Source: CAHJXG01 sp965277495
Lineage (GTDB): Bacteria; Pseudomonadota; Alphaproteobacteria; Acetobacterales; Acetobacteraceae
Length of the DNA: 64,000 bases
Direction: 5' to 3'
Assembly: GCA_965277495.1 (NCBI GenBank)
Contig: OZ255824.1
Span: forward strand, 4,524,376 to 4,588,375
Shown: positions 38,914 through 47,788 of the stretch, one piece after another
How the letters are laid out: every line of letters begins with the position of its first letter
How positions within the stretch are numbered: position 1 is the first letter of the stretch
Position numbers and translations under genes: made by a program
The notes under the pieces: model-generated
Database searches by the model: none
The model's input: the letters and a program-made list of their open reading frames with translations, nothing else
What the model was told of the DNA's origin: nothing

Positions 38914-41075
38914 GCGCGCCGGAACCGACGCCCCCGGATGGAAGCCGGACGCGCCGACGGCGCCTCGGACGCGGCCGGGCGCGCAGGCAAGACCATTTGG
39001 AACAGCAGGCCGCCGGTGACCGGGCTCGCCTCCGACAGCCGCACCTCGACATCCTGGGCGAGGCAGTAGGTCATGCGGGTGCGGCGGCCCGACAGCGATT
39101 GGGTGGCTTCCTCATACAGCCAATAGTCGTCGGGCAGCGCGGACATTGGGATCAGCCCGCTGGCGCCCGACTCGGCCAGCGTCACGAACAGGCCGAAGCG
39201 CTGGACGCCGGAGATGCGCGCCGCGAACACCGCGCCCACCTTGTCGGCCATGTAGGCGGCGAGGTAGCGGTCGATCGCCTCCCGCTCGGCCAGCGCGGCG
39301 CGGCGTTCGGTGGCGCTGATGTGCTCGGCCGTTTCCGGGAACCGCGCCGCCTCGTCCGGCGCCAGGCCGCCGAGGCCGAGCTTGAGCCCGCTGACCAGCG
39401 CGCGATGCACCAGCAGGTCGGCATAGCGGCGGATCGGGCTGGTGAAATGGGCGTAGCGCGGCAGGCTCAGGCCGAAATGGCCGATGTTGTCGGGGCTGTA
39501 GGCCGCCTGCGACTGGCTGCGCAGAATGACCTCGTTCACCAGCGGCGCCTGCTCCGTGCCCGCGACCTTCTGCAGCACGCGGTCGAGGTCGCGCGGATGC
39601 AGGTCGTTGCCGGGCGCCAGGCTGATGCCGAGGCCGTGCAGGAACACGCGCAACGCCGCGAGCTTTTCCTCCGACGGCGGCGCGTGCACGCGATACATGC
39701 AGGGGAGATGCCGCTGTTCGAGTTCCTCGGCCGCCGCGACGTTGGCGAGGACCATGAATTCTTCAATCAGCCGGTGGCTGTCGAGGCGCGGGCGCGGCGC
39801 CACGGACACGACCTTGCCGGCTTCGAGCACCACCTTGCGCTCCGGCAGATCGAGGTCGAGCGTGCCGCGAGCCTGGCGCGCGCCCAGCAAGGCGCGGAAT
39901 GCGGCATATAGCGGGGCAACGACGCCGGGCAGCCCGAGGTCCGAGCCGGTGTCGTGCGCCTCCTGCACCTGCGTATAGGTGAGGCGGGCGGCGCTGCGCA
40001 TTAGGCCGCGGCCGAAGCGGTGCGCCGTCCTGCGCCCGGCGGCGTCGATCCGCATCTCGGTGAACAGGCAGCCGCGCTCCTCGTTCGGACGCAGGCTGCA
40101 CCATCCGTTCGACAGCGCCTCCGGCAGCATCGGCACCACGCGGTCGGGGAAATACACGCTGTTGCCGCGGGTCCAGGCGGCACGGTCGAGCGGCGCGCCA
40201 GGCCGCACATAGTGGGCGACGTCGGCGATGGCGACGATCAGGCGGAACCCGTCGCCGTCCGGCTCGGCGAACACGGCGTCGTCGAAATCGCGGGCGTCCT
40301 CGCCGTCGATGGTAATCAGCGGAATTTCGCGCAGGTCCTCGCGCTTGCCCAGCGGCACGGCCCGGGCACGGGCGGCATCCTTCAACGCGTCATCCGGGAA
40401 GTCCTGGGGGATGTCATGGCCGTGGATGCAGATCAGGCTGACGGCGCGGGCGTCGCCCATGCGGCCCAGGCGCTCGGTGATGCGCGCGGGCTTGAGGCCC
40501 AGGCCGGCGTGGGGCAGCGGGGTCGCGACGACGATCTCGCCGCTCTCGGCGTCGCCGGCCTCGCCGGGCGGGATCAGCCACTCGGCCTTGGAGCGGCGGT
40601 CGGTCGGCTCCAGGCGGTTGGGCGCACGGAACACGCCCAGGATACGTCCGGGCTCGTCGGACAGGCGCTTGAGCGTGCGCCCCTCGTACTTACCCTCGCC
40701 GATCGGGCTGAGCCGGGCCAGCACGCGCTCGCCCGGCGCCAGCGCCGCCACGCCGCGGCGTTCGGGCGTCATCAGCACCATGGGTGCGGGTCCGTCGCCG
40801 GTCCAATCCACCGGACGGGCCACCGCATCACCGTCTCGGTCGGTGCCGGTGACACGCACGACCATCTGGTCCGGCAAGCGCCCCGGCGGCATGAAGCGGC
40901 GATGTCCGGCTGGTGCGATGACGCCCTCCTTGGCGAGTTCGCGCAACAAAGCGCGCAGTGGAGCGCGCAGTTCAGGGCCGATGCCGAATTCGCGGGAGAT
41001 CTCACGCTTGCCAACCCGACCGTTTGCGGCGCGGACGAATTCGCGGATCGCGTCCCGCGACGGCAGTGCGCCCAT
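38910..41075 (-). CDS. rnr: Ribonuclease R
   Basis: Start at 41075 (MGALPSRDAIREFVRAA); an upstream GTG overlapping topA is possible. The 721-residue exoribonuclease has an N-terminal winged helix (VGKREISREFGIGPELRA) and OB/cold-shock domains. The RNB catalytic domain carries the acidic metal site in LITIDGEDARDFDDAVFAE and conserved RPGAPLDRAAWTRGNSVYFP and HFTSPIRRYADLLVHRAL. A C-terminal S1 domain (YMADKVGAVFAARISGVQRF) completes it. RNase R degrades structured RNA 3' to 5' and takes part in rRNA quality control and stable RNA turnover. It lies 32 bases behind topA and overlaps the peptidase gene. Confidence 0.95.
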   Translation of the reverse strand: MGALPSRDAIREFVRAANGRVGKREISREFGIGPELRAPLRALLRELAKEGVIAPAGHRRFMPPGRLPDQMVVRVTGTDRDGDAVARPVDWTGDGPAPMVLMTPERRGVAALAPGERVLARLSPIGEGKYEGRTLKRLSDEPGRILGVFRAPNRLEPTDRRSKAEWLIPPGEAGDAESGEIVVATPLPHAGLGLKPARITERLGRMGDARAVSLICIHGHDIPQDFPDDALKDAARARAVPLGKREDLREIPLITIDGEDARDFDDAVFAEPDGDGFRLIVAIADVAHYVRPGAPLDRAAWTRGNSVYFPDRVVPMLPEALSNGWCSLRPNEERGCLFTEMRIDAAGRRTAHRFGRGLMRSAARLTYTQVQEAHDTGSDLGLPGVVAPLYAAFRALLGARQARGTLDLDLPERKVVLEAGKVVSVAPRPRLDSHRLIEEFMVLANVAAAEELEQRHLPCMYRVHAPPSEEKLAALRVFLHGLGISLAPGNDLHPRDLDRVLQKVAGTEQAPLVNEVILRSQSQAAYSPDNIGHFGLSLPRYAHFTSPIRRYADLLVHRALVSGLKLGLGGLAPDEAARFPETAEHISATERRAALAEREAIDRYLAAYMADKVGAVFAARISGVQRFGLFVTLAESGASGLIPMSALPDDYWLYEEATQSLSGRRTRMTYCLAQDVEVRLSEASPVTGGLLFQMVLPARPAASEAPSARPASIRGRRFRRA

Positions 41076-41106
41076 TCGACGGTCAGGCGGTGGACGCCGC
41101 GCCACG

Positions 41107-43797
41107 CTAACCCGCCTCGCGGGCGGTCCCCGTCCGTGCGGCAGGCTTGGCGGGAAGCTTCTTTGCCGCAGGCTTCTTGGCAGCTTTCTTGGCTGGCCGC
41201 TTCGGCGCAGGCGCACTGCCGGCTTTTGTGGCTTTTGGTGCCTTCGGAACCTTGACCGCCGCAGCTTTTTTCCCCTTCTGGCCCGGCTTGGCCTTCAGCA
41301 CCTTGCCCTTCTCGGCCAACAAGGCGACGGCGCTCTCCAGCGTCATGTCGTCCATCGACACTTCGCGCGGCAGGTTGGCAACCCGCAGCCCGTGCTGGGC
41401 ATAGGGGCCGAACCGCCCCTTGCGCACCATCACCGGCTCCTTGTCGGACGGATGCGGGCCGAGCGACCGCACGCTGTCCAGCTTTTTCGCCATCACGTCC
41501 ACAGCGCGGTTGAGCCCGACCGACAGCACGTCGTCGTCCTTGTCGAGCGACGCATACACGTTGCCCATGCGGATGAATGGGCCGAAGCGTCCGATGCCCG
41601 CCTCCAAAGGCTCCTGCCGGTCGGGATGGATGCCGACCAGCCGGGGCAGCGACAGCAATGCCAGCGCGTGTTCCAGCGTCAACTGGTCGCCCTCGACGCC
41701 CTTGGGCAGCGACGTGCGGCGCGGCTTGTATTTCTTGTCCTCGGGGTTCGCCTCGCCCTTCTGCACATAAATGCCGTAGGGGCCGCGCCGTACCGTCACC
41801 GCCTCCCCGGTATCGGGATGGTGGCCCAGCTCGCGCATGCCCTCCTTGAGGGTCTCGCCGTCCTCGCCGGTGTCGATCGCGAGCCGCCGGGTGTATTGGC
41901 ATTCCGGGTAGTTGGCGCAGCCGATGAAGCTGCCATGCCGCCCGAGCTTCAGCCCGAGCCGGCCCTCGTGGCACGCCGGGCACAGCCGCGGGTCGCTGCC
42001 ATCGACCTTCGCCGGAAAGAAATGCTGGCCCAAATCGTGGTCGAGCGCGTCGATCACGTCGCTGATCTTCAGGTCGCGGGTCTGCTCGACGGCGCGGGAG
42101 AAGTGCTCCCAAAACGCCTGCATCACCGCGCGCCAGTCCGCCCGGCCGCCGGAGATGTCGTCCAACTGCTCCTCGAGCGACGCCGTGAAGTTGCTGTCGA
42201 CGTAGCGCTCGAAAAAGCTGGTCAGGAACGCGGTGACCAGGCGGCCGCGGTCCTCCGGCAGGAAGCGCTTATTCTCCAGGCGCACGTAGCTGCGGTCGCG
42301 CAGCACCGTCAGGATCGAGGCATAGGTGGAGGGCCGTCCGATGCCCAGTTCCTCCATCTTCTTGACCAGGCTCGCTTCCGAATAACGCGGCGGCGGCTGG
42401 GTGAAATGCTGGCCGGCGTCGACTGCGCCGCGGGTCAACGGGTCCCGCTCATGCATTGGCGGCAGCATCCGGCTCTCGTCCGCGGCGGTGGCGCCCTCAG
42501 GCGCGTCGTCCACGTCCTCACGGTACAGCTTTAGGAAGCCGTCGAACGCCACGATGGAGCCGGTGGCGCGCAGCCGGGTTTGGCCGCCGGCGATATCCAC
42601 CGCCACCTGGTCCAGCTCGGCCGACTGCATCTGCGACGCGACGGCGCGCTTCCAGATCAGCTCATAGAGCCGCCGCTGTTCGGGGTCGAGATAGCGCGCG
42701 ACGCTGTCCGGCGTGCGCGCCACGTCGGTCGGACGCACCGCCTCGTGCGCCTCCTGCGCGTTCTTCGCCTTGCTGGTGTATTCGCGCGGCGTCGCCGGCA
42801 CGTAAGCCGGGCCGTATGCCTCACCGAGGTGCTCGCGGATCGCCATGGTGGCCTCGCGCGCCATCTGCACGCCATCGGTCCGCATGTAGGTGATCAACCC
42901 GGTCGTCTCGCCATCCAGCTCCACGCCCTCATAAAGCTGCTGGGCGCAGCGCATGATCGCCTGGGCGCCCATGCCGAGCTTGCGGCTGGCCTCCTGCTGC
43001 AGCGTGGAGGTCGTGAACGGCGCCGGCGGGTTGCGCTTCACCCGCTTGCGCTCGACGGTGGCGACGGTGAACTGGCCGGCCTCGACGGCGGCTTTGGCGC
43101 TGTGGGCCAGCGCCTCGGTGTTCAGGTCGAACTGGTCCAGCCGCTTGCCGTCGAGGTGGGTCAGCCGGGCGACGAACGGCGCGCCGGCCGGGGTCAGGAA
43201 ATGCGCCTCGACGGTCCAGTACTCGCGCGGGCGGAACGACTCGATCTCTCCCTCGCGCTCGCACACCAGCCGCAGGGCCACCGACTGCACCCGCCCGGCG
43301 CTGCGGCTGCCCGGCAGCTTGCGCCACAGCACGGGCGACAGGGTGAACCCGACCAAATAGTCCAGCGCGCGTCGGGCCAGATAGGCTTCGATCAGCGGCT
43401 GGTCCAGCTCGCGCGGATGCTCCATCGCGAATTCGATGGCGCTGCGGGTGATCTCGTTGAAGGTGATGCGGCGCACGTTCACGCCGCGCAGCGCCTTTTT
43501 GTCTTCGAGCATGGCGCGGACATGCCAGCTTATCGCCTCGCCCTCCCGATCCGGATCGGTTGCGAGATAGAGGGTATGCGCGCCCTTCAAGGCCTTGGCG
43601 ATGGCCGAGACCTGCCGGTTGCCGCGCTCATCGGCGGCCCAGTCCATCGCGAACCCCTCCTCCGGACGCACGCTGCCGTCCTTGGGCGGCAGGTCGCGGA
43701 CATGGCCAAAGCTCGCGAGCACGGTGAACCCGTCCCCGAGATATTTGTTTATTGTCTTGGCCTTGGCGGGCGATTCGACGACGACGACGTCAGTCAT
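41107..43797 (-). CDS. topA: DNA topoisomerase I
   Basis: Start at 43797 (MTDVVVVESPAKAKTIN), 5 bases after AAAGGA. The 896-residue type IA topoisomerase has the TOPRIM domain with VVVESPAKAK and the acidic DPDREGEAISWH, and the nicking tyrosine in TTGLITYMRTDGVQM. The gate domains have PSTYASILTVLRDRSYV. At least one zinc ribbon (CPACHEGRLGLKLGRHGSF with CANYPEC) and two related repeats (GPYGIYVQKGE and GRFGPYAQHG) follow. The C-terminal tail of about 60 residues is rich in Lys/Ala/Pro (KRPAKKAAKKPAAKK) and would bind DNA. It relaxes negative supercoils. It is followed by rnr. Confidence 0.97.
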   Translation of the reverse strand: MTDVVVVESPAKAKTINKYLGDGFTVLASFGHVRDLPPKDGSVRPEEGFAMDWAADERGNRQVSAIAKALKGAHTLYLATDPDREGEAISWHVRAMLEDKKALRGVNVRRITFNEITRSAIEFAMEHPRELDQPLIEAYLARRALDYLVGFTLSPVLWRKLPGSRSAGRVQSVALRLVCEREGEIESFRPREYWTVEAHFLTPAGAPFVARLTHLDGKRLDQFDLNTEALAHSAKAAVEAGQFTVATVERKRVKRNPPAPFTTSTLQQEASRKLGMGAQAIMRCAQQLYEGVELDGETTGLITYMRTDGVQMAREATMAIREHLGEAYGPAYVPATPREYTSKAKNAQEAHEAVRPTDVARTPDSVARYLDPEQRRLYELIWKRAVASQMQSAELDQVAVDIAGGQTRLRATGSIVAFDGFLKLYREDVDDAPEGATAADESRMLPPMHERDPLTRGAVDAGQHFTQPPPRYSEASLVKKMEELGIGRPSTYASILTVLRDRSYVRLENKRFLPEDRGRLVTAFLTSFFERYVDSNFTASLEEQLDDISGGRADWRAVMQAFWEHFSRAVEQTRDLKISDVIDALDHDLGQHFFPAKVDGSDPRLCPACHEGRLGLKLGRHGSFIGCANYPECQYTRRLAIDTGEDGETLKEGMRELGHHPDTGEAVTVRRGPYGIYVQKGEANPEDKKYKPRRTSLPKGVEGDQLTLEHALALLSLPRLVGIHPDRQEPLEAGIGRFGPFIRMGNVYASLDKDDDVLSVGLNRAVDVMAKKLDSVRSLGPHPSDKEPVMVRKGRFGPYAQHGLRVANLPREVSMDDMTLESAVALLAEKGKVLKAKPGQKGKKAAAVKVPKAPKATKAGSAPAPKRPAKKAAKKPAAKKLPAKPAARTGTAREAG

Positions 43798-43868
43798 GGC
43801 ATCCTTTATGGCGATGGAGGACACGGAATTGAAGCCCTAAGGCGAACGATGACGGCCAGGCGCCCGCC

Positions 43869-44999
43869 CTATCCGACCAATACGACCTGGTTGCCCGGCA
43901 GCATCTCCACCCGGTCGGCCAGCTCGAGTTCCAGCAACGCCGTGACCACCACGGATGCCGAGAACTGGCAGCGCCGAACCAGATCGTCAACCGCCGTAGG
44001 TGAATAACCCAGCAACTCTATCACCCGGTTTCGCACGGCATCGGGATTTGCCGCCGGGCTGACCACCTCGGGCGGCGGTTCCGCCATGCCGGGCGCCACG
44101 CCCTGGGCAAACATCGGCGACCTTGCCAGGCCGGCCCGGCTTGGATGGTCGGGCAGGTTGGCCAGCACGTCCGCGGCCGTTTCAGTAAGGTGGGCGCCCG
44201 ACCGGATCAGGTCGTTGGACCCCCGGCATCGCGGGTCGAGCGGGGAGCCGGGCACGGCGAACACCTCGCGGCCCTCGTCCAGCGCCATGCGCGCGGTGAT
44301 CAGGCTGCCGGATTGCGGCGCGGCCTCGACCACCACGACGCCAAGCGACAGCCCGGCGATGACGCGGTTGCGCCTGGGGAAATGGCGGGCCTGGGGCGCG
44401 GTGCCGAACGGCGCTTCGGCGACCACCGCGCCACCCTCGGCGATGCGCCGCTGCAGCGCCGCATTTTCCGGGGGATAGGCGATGTCGATCCCGCTCGCGA
44501 TGGCCGCTACGGTCCGTCCGGTGCCCAATGCGCCGGCATGGGCGGCGGCGTCGATCCCGCGCGCCATGCCGGACACCACGACCAGGCCAGACAGCGCCAG
44601 GTCCGCGGCCAGCACTTCCGCCATGCGCTGGCCGTTCGCCGAGGCGTTCCGCGCCCCCACCATGGCCACGGCCCGCGCGGCGAGCGCCCCCACGTCGCCC
44701 AAGACGGTGAGCACCGGCGGGGCTGAATCCAGCAAGGCCAGCAGCGGCGGGTAGTCCGGCCCGCCCAAGGCCAAGATGCGTCCGCCCATCTTGGCCACGC
44801 TGTCGATTTCCCGCTGTGCCGTGCCCGCGGTTGGGATCACCGGCGGCGAGGCGCGTCCGCCGGATTTGGCGAGGCCGGGCAGGGCGTCCAGCGCCTCCGC
44901 CGCGGTCGCGAACCGGCTCAGCAGGCGACGATATGTCACCGGCCCGACCCCATCGGTGCGGGCCAGGCGCAGCCGGTCGAGCAGCTCGCCCGGGCTCAC
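43869..44999 (-). CDS. dprA: DNA-processing protein DprA
   Basis: The start is a GTG at 44999 that overlaps the TGA of plsY (GTGA), giving 376 residues. The N-terminal SAM-like part (LLDRLRLARTDGVGPVTYRR) and the Rossmann-type core follow: LGGPDYPPLLALLDSAPPVL, AVAMVGARNASANGQRMA, VVSGMARGIDAAAHAGAL, ASGIDIAYPPENAAL, and FPRRNRVIAGLSLGVVVVEA with GSLITARMALDEGREVFAVP. The C-terminus has the winged-helix DprA extension (RNRVIELLGYSPTAVDDLV). DprA loads RecA on incoming single-stranded DNA during transformation. comEC nearby supports an uptake pathway. Confidence 0.95.
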   Translation of the reverse strand: MSPGELLDRLRLARTDGVGPVTYRRLLSRFATAAEALDALPGLAKSGGRASPPVIPTAGTAQREIDSVAKMGGRILALGGPDYPPLLALLDSAPPVLTVLGDVGALAARAVAMVGARNASANGQRMAEVLAADLALSGLVVVSGMARGIDAAAHAGALGTGRTVAAIASGIDIAYPPENAALQRRIAEGGAVVAEAPFGTAPQARHFPRRNRVIAGLSLGVVVVEAAPQSGSLITARMALDEGREVFAVPGSPLDPRCRGSNDLIRSGAHLTETAADVLANLPDHPSRAGLARSPMFAQGVAPGMAEPPPEVVSPAANPDAVRNRVIELLGYSPTAVDDLVRRCQFSASVVVTALLELELADRVEMLPGNQVVLVG

Positions 45000-45592
45000 C
45001 GGCCCTGGCCGATGCGCGGTTCGGTGCCGGCGATTAGGCGGCGGATGTTGCCGGAGTGGCGGTAGAACACGATCACGCCGACGGCCGCGGCCGCCAAGGC
45101 CGCATCCGCATCGCGCCAGGCGAGCATGAAGATCGGCGCCAGCGCAAAGGCGGCGAGGGAGCCGGCCGAGGACAGCCGGCTGAGCCGCGCCACCGCGAGC
45201 CACGTGGCGCAGCAGGCCAGGCCCGCCGGCCAAGCCATTGCGGCGATCGCGCCGAGCCCGGTCGCGACGCCCTTGCCGCCCTGGCCGCGCATCCAGATCG
45301 AGGTGCAGTGCCCTATTACCGCGACAACGCCGGCGACCAATGCCCAGGCCGGACCGGCCAGGGACCACGCCGCCAGCACCGCAACCGCTCCCTTGGCGGC
45401 GTCGAGCGCCAACGTCAGCGCCGCGATGCCTTTCCGCCCGGTCCGCAGCACATTGGTCGCGCCGATGTTGCCCGATCCGATGGCGCGAATGTCGCCAAGC
45501 CCGGCTGCGCGCGCGAGGAGCCAGCCGAACGGGATGGACCCGAGCAGATAGGCGAACGTCACGACCGCAACCGCTGTTGCACCGCCGGTCAT
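44996..45592 (-). CDS. plsY: Glycerol-3-phosphate acyltransferase PlsY
   Basis: Start at 45592 (MTGGATAVAVVTFAYL), which overlaps the stop of the upstream pyrC-like gene as ATGA. The 198-residue integral membrane protein has the PlsY motifs FAYLLGSIPFGWLLAR, then IRAIGSGNIGATNVLRTGRK (motif 1), ALDAAKGAVAVL, and IWMRGQGGKGVATGLGAIAA (motif 3). It transfers acyl groups from acyl-phosphate to glycerol-3-phosphate, the first step of phospholipid synthesis, at the inner membrane. Its stop overlaps the dprA start. Confidence 0.95.
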   Translation of the reverse strand: MTGGATAVAVVTFAYLLGSIPFGWLLARAAGLGDIRAIGSGNIGATNVLRTGRKGIAALTLALDAAKGAVAVLAAWSLAGPAWALVAGVVAVIGHCTSIWMRGQGGKGVATGLGAIAAMAWPAGLACCATWLAVARLSRLSSAGSLAAFALAPIFMLAWRDADAALAAAAVGVIVFYRHSGNIRRLIAGTEPRIGQGR

Positions 45593-46860
45593 CCGAACAC
45601 CCGCCGCCCGGCCTTCCAGGTGCCGGCCACCCGGCCCTCCAGCGCGCGTCCGTCGAACGGGGTATTCGGCGCCTTGCCCGGCAGCGAACCGGCCTCGACC
45701 TTCCAGATGCGTTCCAGGTCGAACAGGCACAAGTCGGCCATGGCCCCCTTGGCAAGCCGGCCGGCGTCGATGCCCAGCACCCGCGCCGGCTGCGCCGTCA
45801 GCAGATCGAGCGCCCTGAGCAGTGGCAAGCCGTTGCCGTGCACCTGGGCCAGCGTCACGCCCAGCAAGGTCGCAAGCCCGGCGCCGCCAGGGGACGCCAG
45901 GGCAAAGGGCAGCCGCTTGTCGTCGGCGTCCCGCGGCTGGTGGTCCGACGCGACGGCGTCGACCGTGCCGTCCGCCAGGCCCTCGCAGACCGCGACCCGG
46001 TCGGACTCCGGCCGCAGCGGCGGCGACAGTTTCGCGTAGGTGCGGAAGTCGCCGATCGCCGTCTCGTTCAGGTCGAAGTACGGCGGGGCGGTGTCGCAGG
46101 TCACGTCGACTCCGTCCTGCTTGGCCCGGCGGATGAGCAACAGCGCCTCCGCGGTGGACACATGAGCGAAGTGCAGTGCCCCGCCAGTGAGCTGCGCGAG
46201 CCGGATGTCGCGGGCGACGAGGATGGCCTCCGCCGCGGCCGGAATGCCGGGGAGGCCCAGGCGGGTCGCGAGCTCGCCCTCGGTCGCGGCGCCGCCGTCG
46301 GCAAGGGCCGGGTCCTCGGGGTGCTGGACGATGCGGGCGCCGAAGCCGCGGGCGTAGGACAGGGCCAGCCGCATCATCCGGGCGTCGCCGATGGCGCGGC
46401 GTCCGTCGGTGAAGGCGACCGCCCCGGCTTCGCGCAGCAGGCCGATTTCCGCCATCTCCTTGCCCTGGCAGCCGCGGGTCACGGCGGCATAGGGCAGGAT
46501 GTCCAGGCTGCCGGCCTCCTCGCCCCAGGCGCGCAACAGGCGGACGAGCGCCGGGTCGTCGATGGCGGGCAGGCTGTCCGGCAGGGCGGCAAGGGTGGTG
46601 ATGCCGCTCGAAGCCGCGGCGGCGGCCGCCGAGGCGATGGTTTCGCGGTATTCGTAGCCGGGTTCGCCAAGGGCGGCGCGCATGTCGACGAGGCCCGGGC
46701 AGAGTATGGCGCCGTCTCCGTCGATGCTAGGCATGTCGGGGCGCCCGAGCCCGGGTCCGAAATCGGCGATGCGTCCGGCCTGCACCAGCAACTGGCCCGG
46801 CTGGTCGAGGCCGCTGGCAGGATCGATCAGGCGGACATTGGTGAAGAAAAGGTCAGCCAT
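45589..46860 (-). CDS. Dihydroorotase-like protein without the HxH metal site (PyrX type)
   Basis: A 423-residue amidohydrolase with class I dihydroorotase layout (LFFTNVRLIDPASGLDQP, ILCPGLVDMRAALGEPGYEY, ALHFAHVSTAEALLLIR, LSPPLRPESDRVAVCEGLAD, AVASDHQPRDADDK). In active dihydroorotases the segment reads D-x-H-x-H; here it is DMRAALGEPG, so both histidine metal ligands are missing. The Lys of the site and the His in DHQP are in doubtful context. This is the pattern of the non-catalytic PyrC-like subunit that supports aspartate transcarbamylase assembly. It overlaps pyrB by 8 bases and plsY by 4. An active dihydroorotase would be expected elsewhere in the genome. Confidence 0.88.
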   Translation of the reverse strand: MADLFFTNVRLIDPASGLDQPGQLLVQAGRIADFGPGLGRPDMPSIDGDGAILCPGLVDMRAALGEPGYEYRETIASAAAAAASSGITTLAALPDSLPAIDDPALVRLLRAWGEEAGSLDILPYAAVTRGCQGKEMAEIGLLREAGAVAFTDGRRAIGDARMMRLALSYARGFGARIVQHPEDPALADGGAATEGELATRLGLPGIPAAAEAILVARDIRLAQLTGGALHFAHVSTAEALLLIRRAKQDGVDVTCDTAPPYFDLNETAIGDFRTYAKLSPPLRPESDRVAVCEGLADGTVDAVASDHQPRDADDKRLPFALASPGGAGLATLLGVTLAQVHGNGLPLLRALDLLTAQPARVLGIDAGRLAKGAMADLCLFDLERIWKVEAGSLPGKAPNTPFDGRALEGRVAGTWKAGRRVFG

Positions 46861-47788
46861 TGCGGCGTCCGCTGCGGGAAAGCACGTCCAGCACCGCCAT
46901 GCGCACGGCGACGCCCATCTCGACCTGCTCGCCGATGACGCTGTGCGTGGGGTCGTCGGCGACGGCGCTGTCGATCTCGACGCCGCGGTTCATCGGGCCC
47001 GGATGCATCACCAGCGCGTCGGGCTTGGCCCAGGCGAGCTTCGCCGCGTCCAGGCCGAAAAAGCGGAAATACTCGCGGGCGCTGGGCACCAGGCCGCGCG
47101 ACATGCGCTCGCGCTGCAGCCGTAGCATCATGACGACGTCGACGCCGCGCAGCCCGGCCTCCATGTCGTGAAACACCTCGACCCCAAGGGCGGCAACGGC
47201 CGCAGGGATCAAGGTCGGCGGCCCGATCACCCGCACCCGGCATCCCATGGCGCCCAGCAAATGGATGTTCGACCGCGCGACCCGGCTATGCGTCACGTCG
47301 CCGCAGATCGCCACCAGCAAGCCCTCCAGCGTGCCCCGGCGGCGGCGGAGGGTCAGCGCGTCCAGCAGCGCCTGCGTCGGGTGCTCATGCGTGCCGTCGC
47401 CGGCGTTGATCACGGCCGAGGAAACCTTTTGCGCCAAAAGGTTCGGCGCGCCGGACTGGTCGTGGCGCACCACCAGCAGGTCGCAGCGCATCGCGTTGAG
47501 GGTGGCGGCGGTGTCGAGCAGGGTCTCGCCCTTGTTCACGCTGCTGGTGGAGACCGACATGTTGATCACGTCGGCGCCGAGCCGCTTGCCGGCCAGCTCG
47601 AAGCTCGTGCGCGTGCGGGTGCTGTCCTCATAGAACAGATTGATCAGGGTGCGCCCGCGCAGCAGGTCGCGCTGGGTCTTGCCGGACCGGTTGAGCAGGA
47701 CGTAGCTCTCGGCGAGGTCGAGCAGATAGGCGATCTCGGGCGGATGCATGCCCTCGATCGCGAGCAGATGGCGGTGCGGGTAGTGCAT
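46853..47788 (-). CDS. pyrB: Aspartate carbamoyltransferase catalytic subunit
   Basis: A 311-residue enzyme. The carbamoyl-phosphate motif is in FYEDSTRTRTSFELAGKRLG, followed by SVNKGETLLDTAATLNAM, the HEHPTQALLDALT motif, CGDVTHSRVARSNIHLL, and the C-terminal VMHPGPMNRGVEIDS. All catalytic residues I know are present. It condenses carbamoyl phosphate with aspartate in de novo pyrimidine synthesis. Its ATG coincides with the stop region of gltX (1-base overlap), and its end overlaps the dihydroorotase-like gene, whose product probably associates with it. Confidence 0.97.
   Translation of the reverse strand: MHYPHRHLLAIEGMHPPEIAYLLDLAESYVLLNRSGKTQRDLLRGRTLINLFYEDSTRTRTSFELAGKRLGADVINMSVSTSSVNKGETLLDTAATLNAMRCDLLVVRHDQSGAPNLLAQKVSSAVINAGDGTHEHPTQALLDALTLRRRRGTLEGLLVAICGDVTHSRVARSNIHLLGAMGCRVRVIGPPTLIPAAVAALGVEVFHDMEAGLRGVDVVMMLRLQRERMSRGLVPSAREYFRFFGLDAAKLAWAKPDALVMHPGPMNRGVEIDSAVADDPTHSVIGEQVEMGVAVRMAVLDVLSRSGRRNG

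Noticed and set aside
45238..46938. 566-residue plus-strand frame
   Set aside because: Antisense to the pyrC-like gene; no protein-like features.
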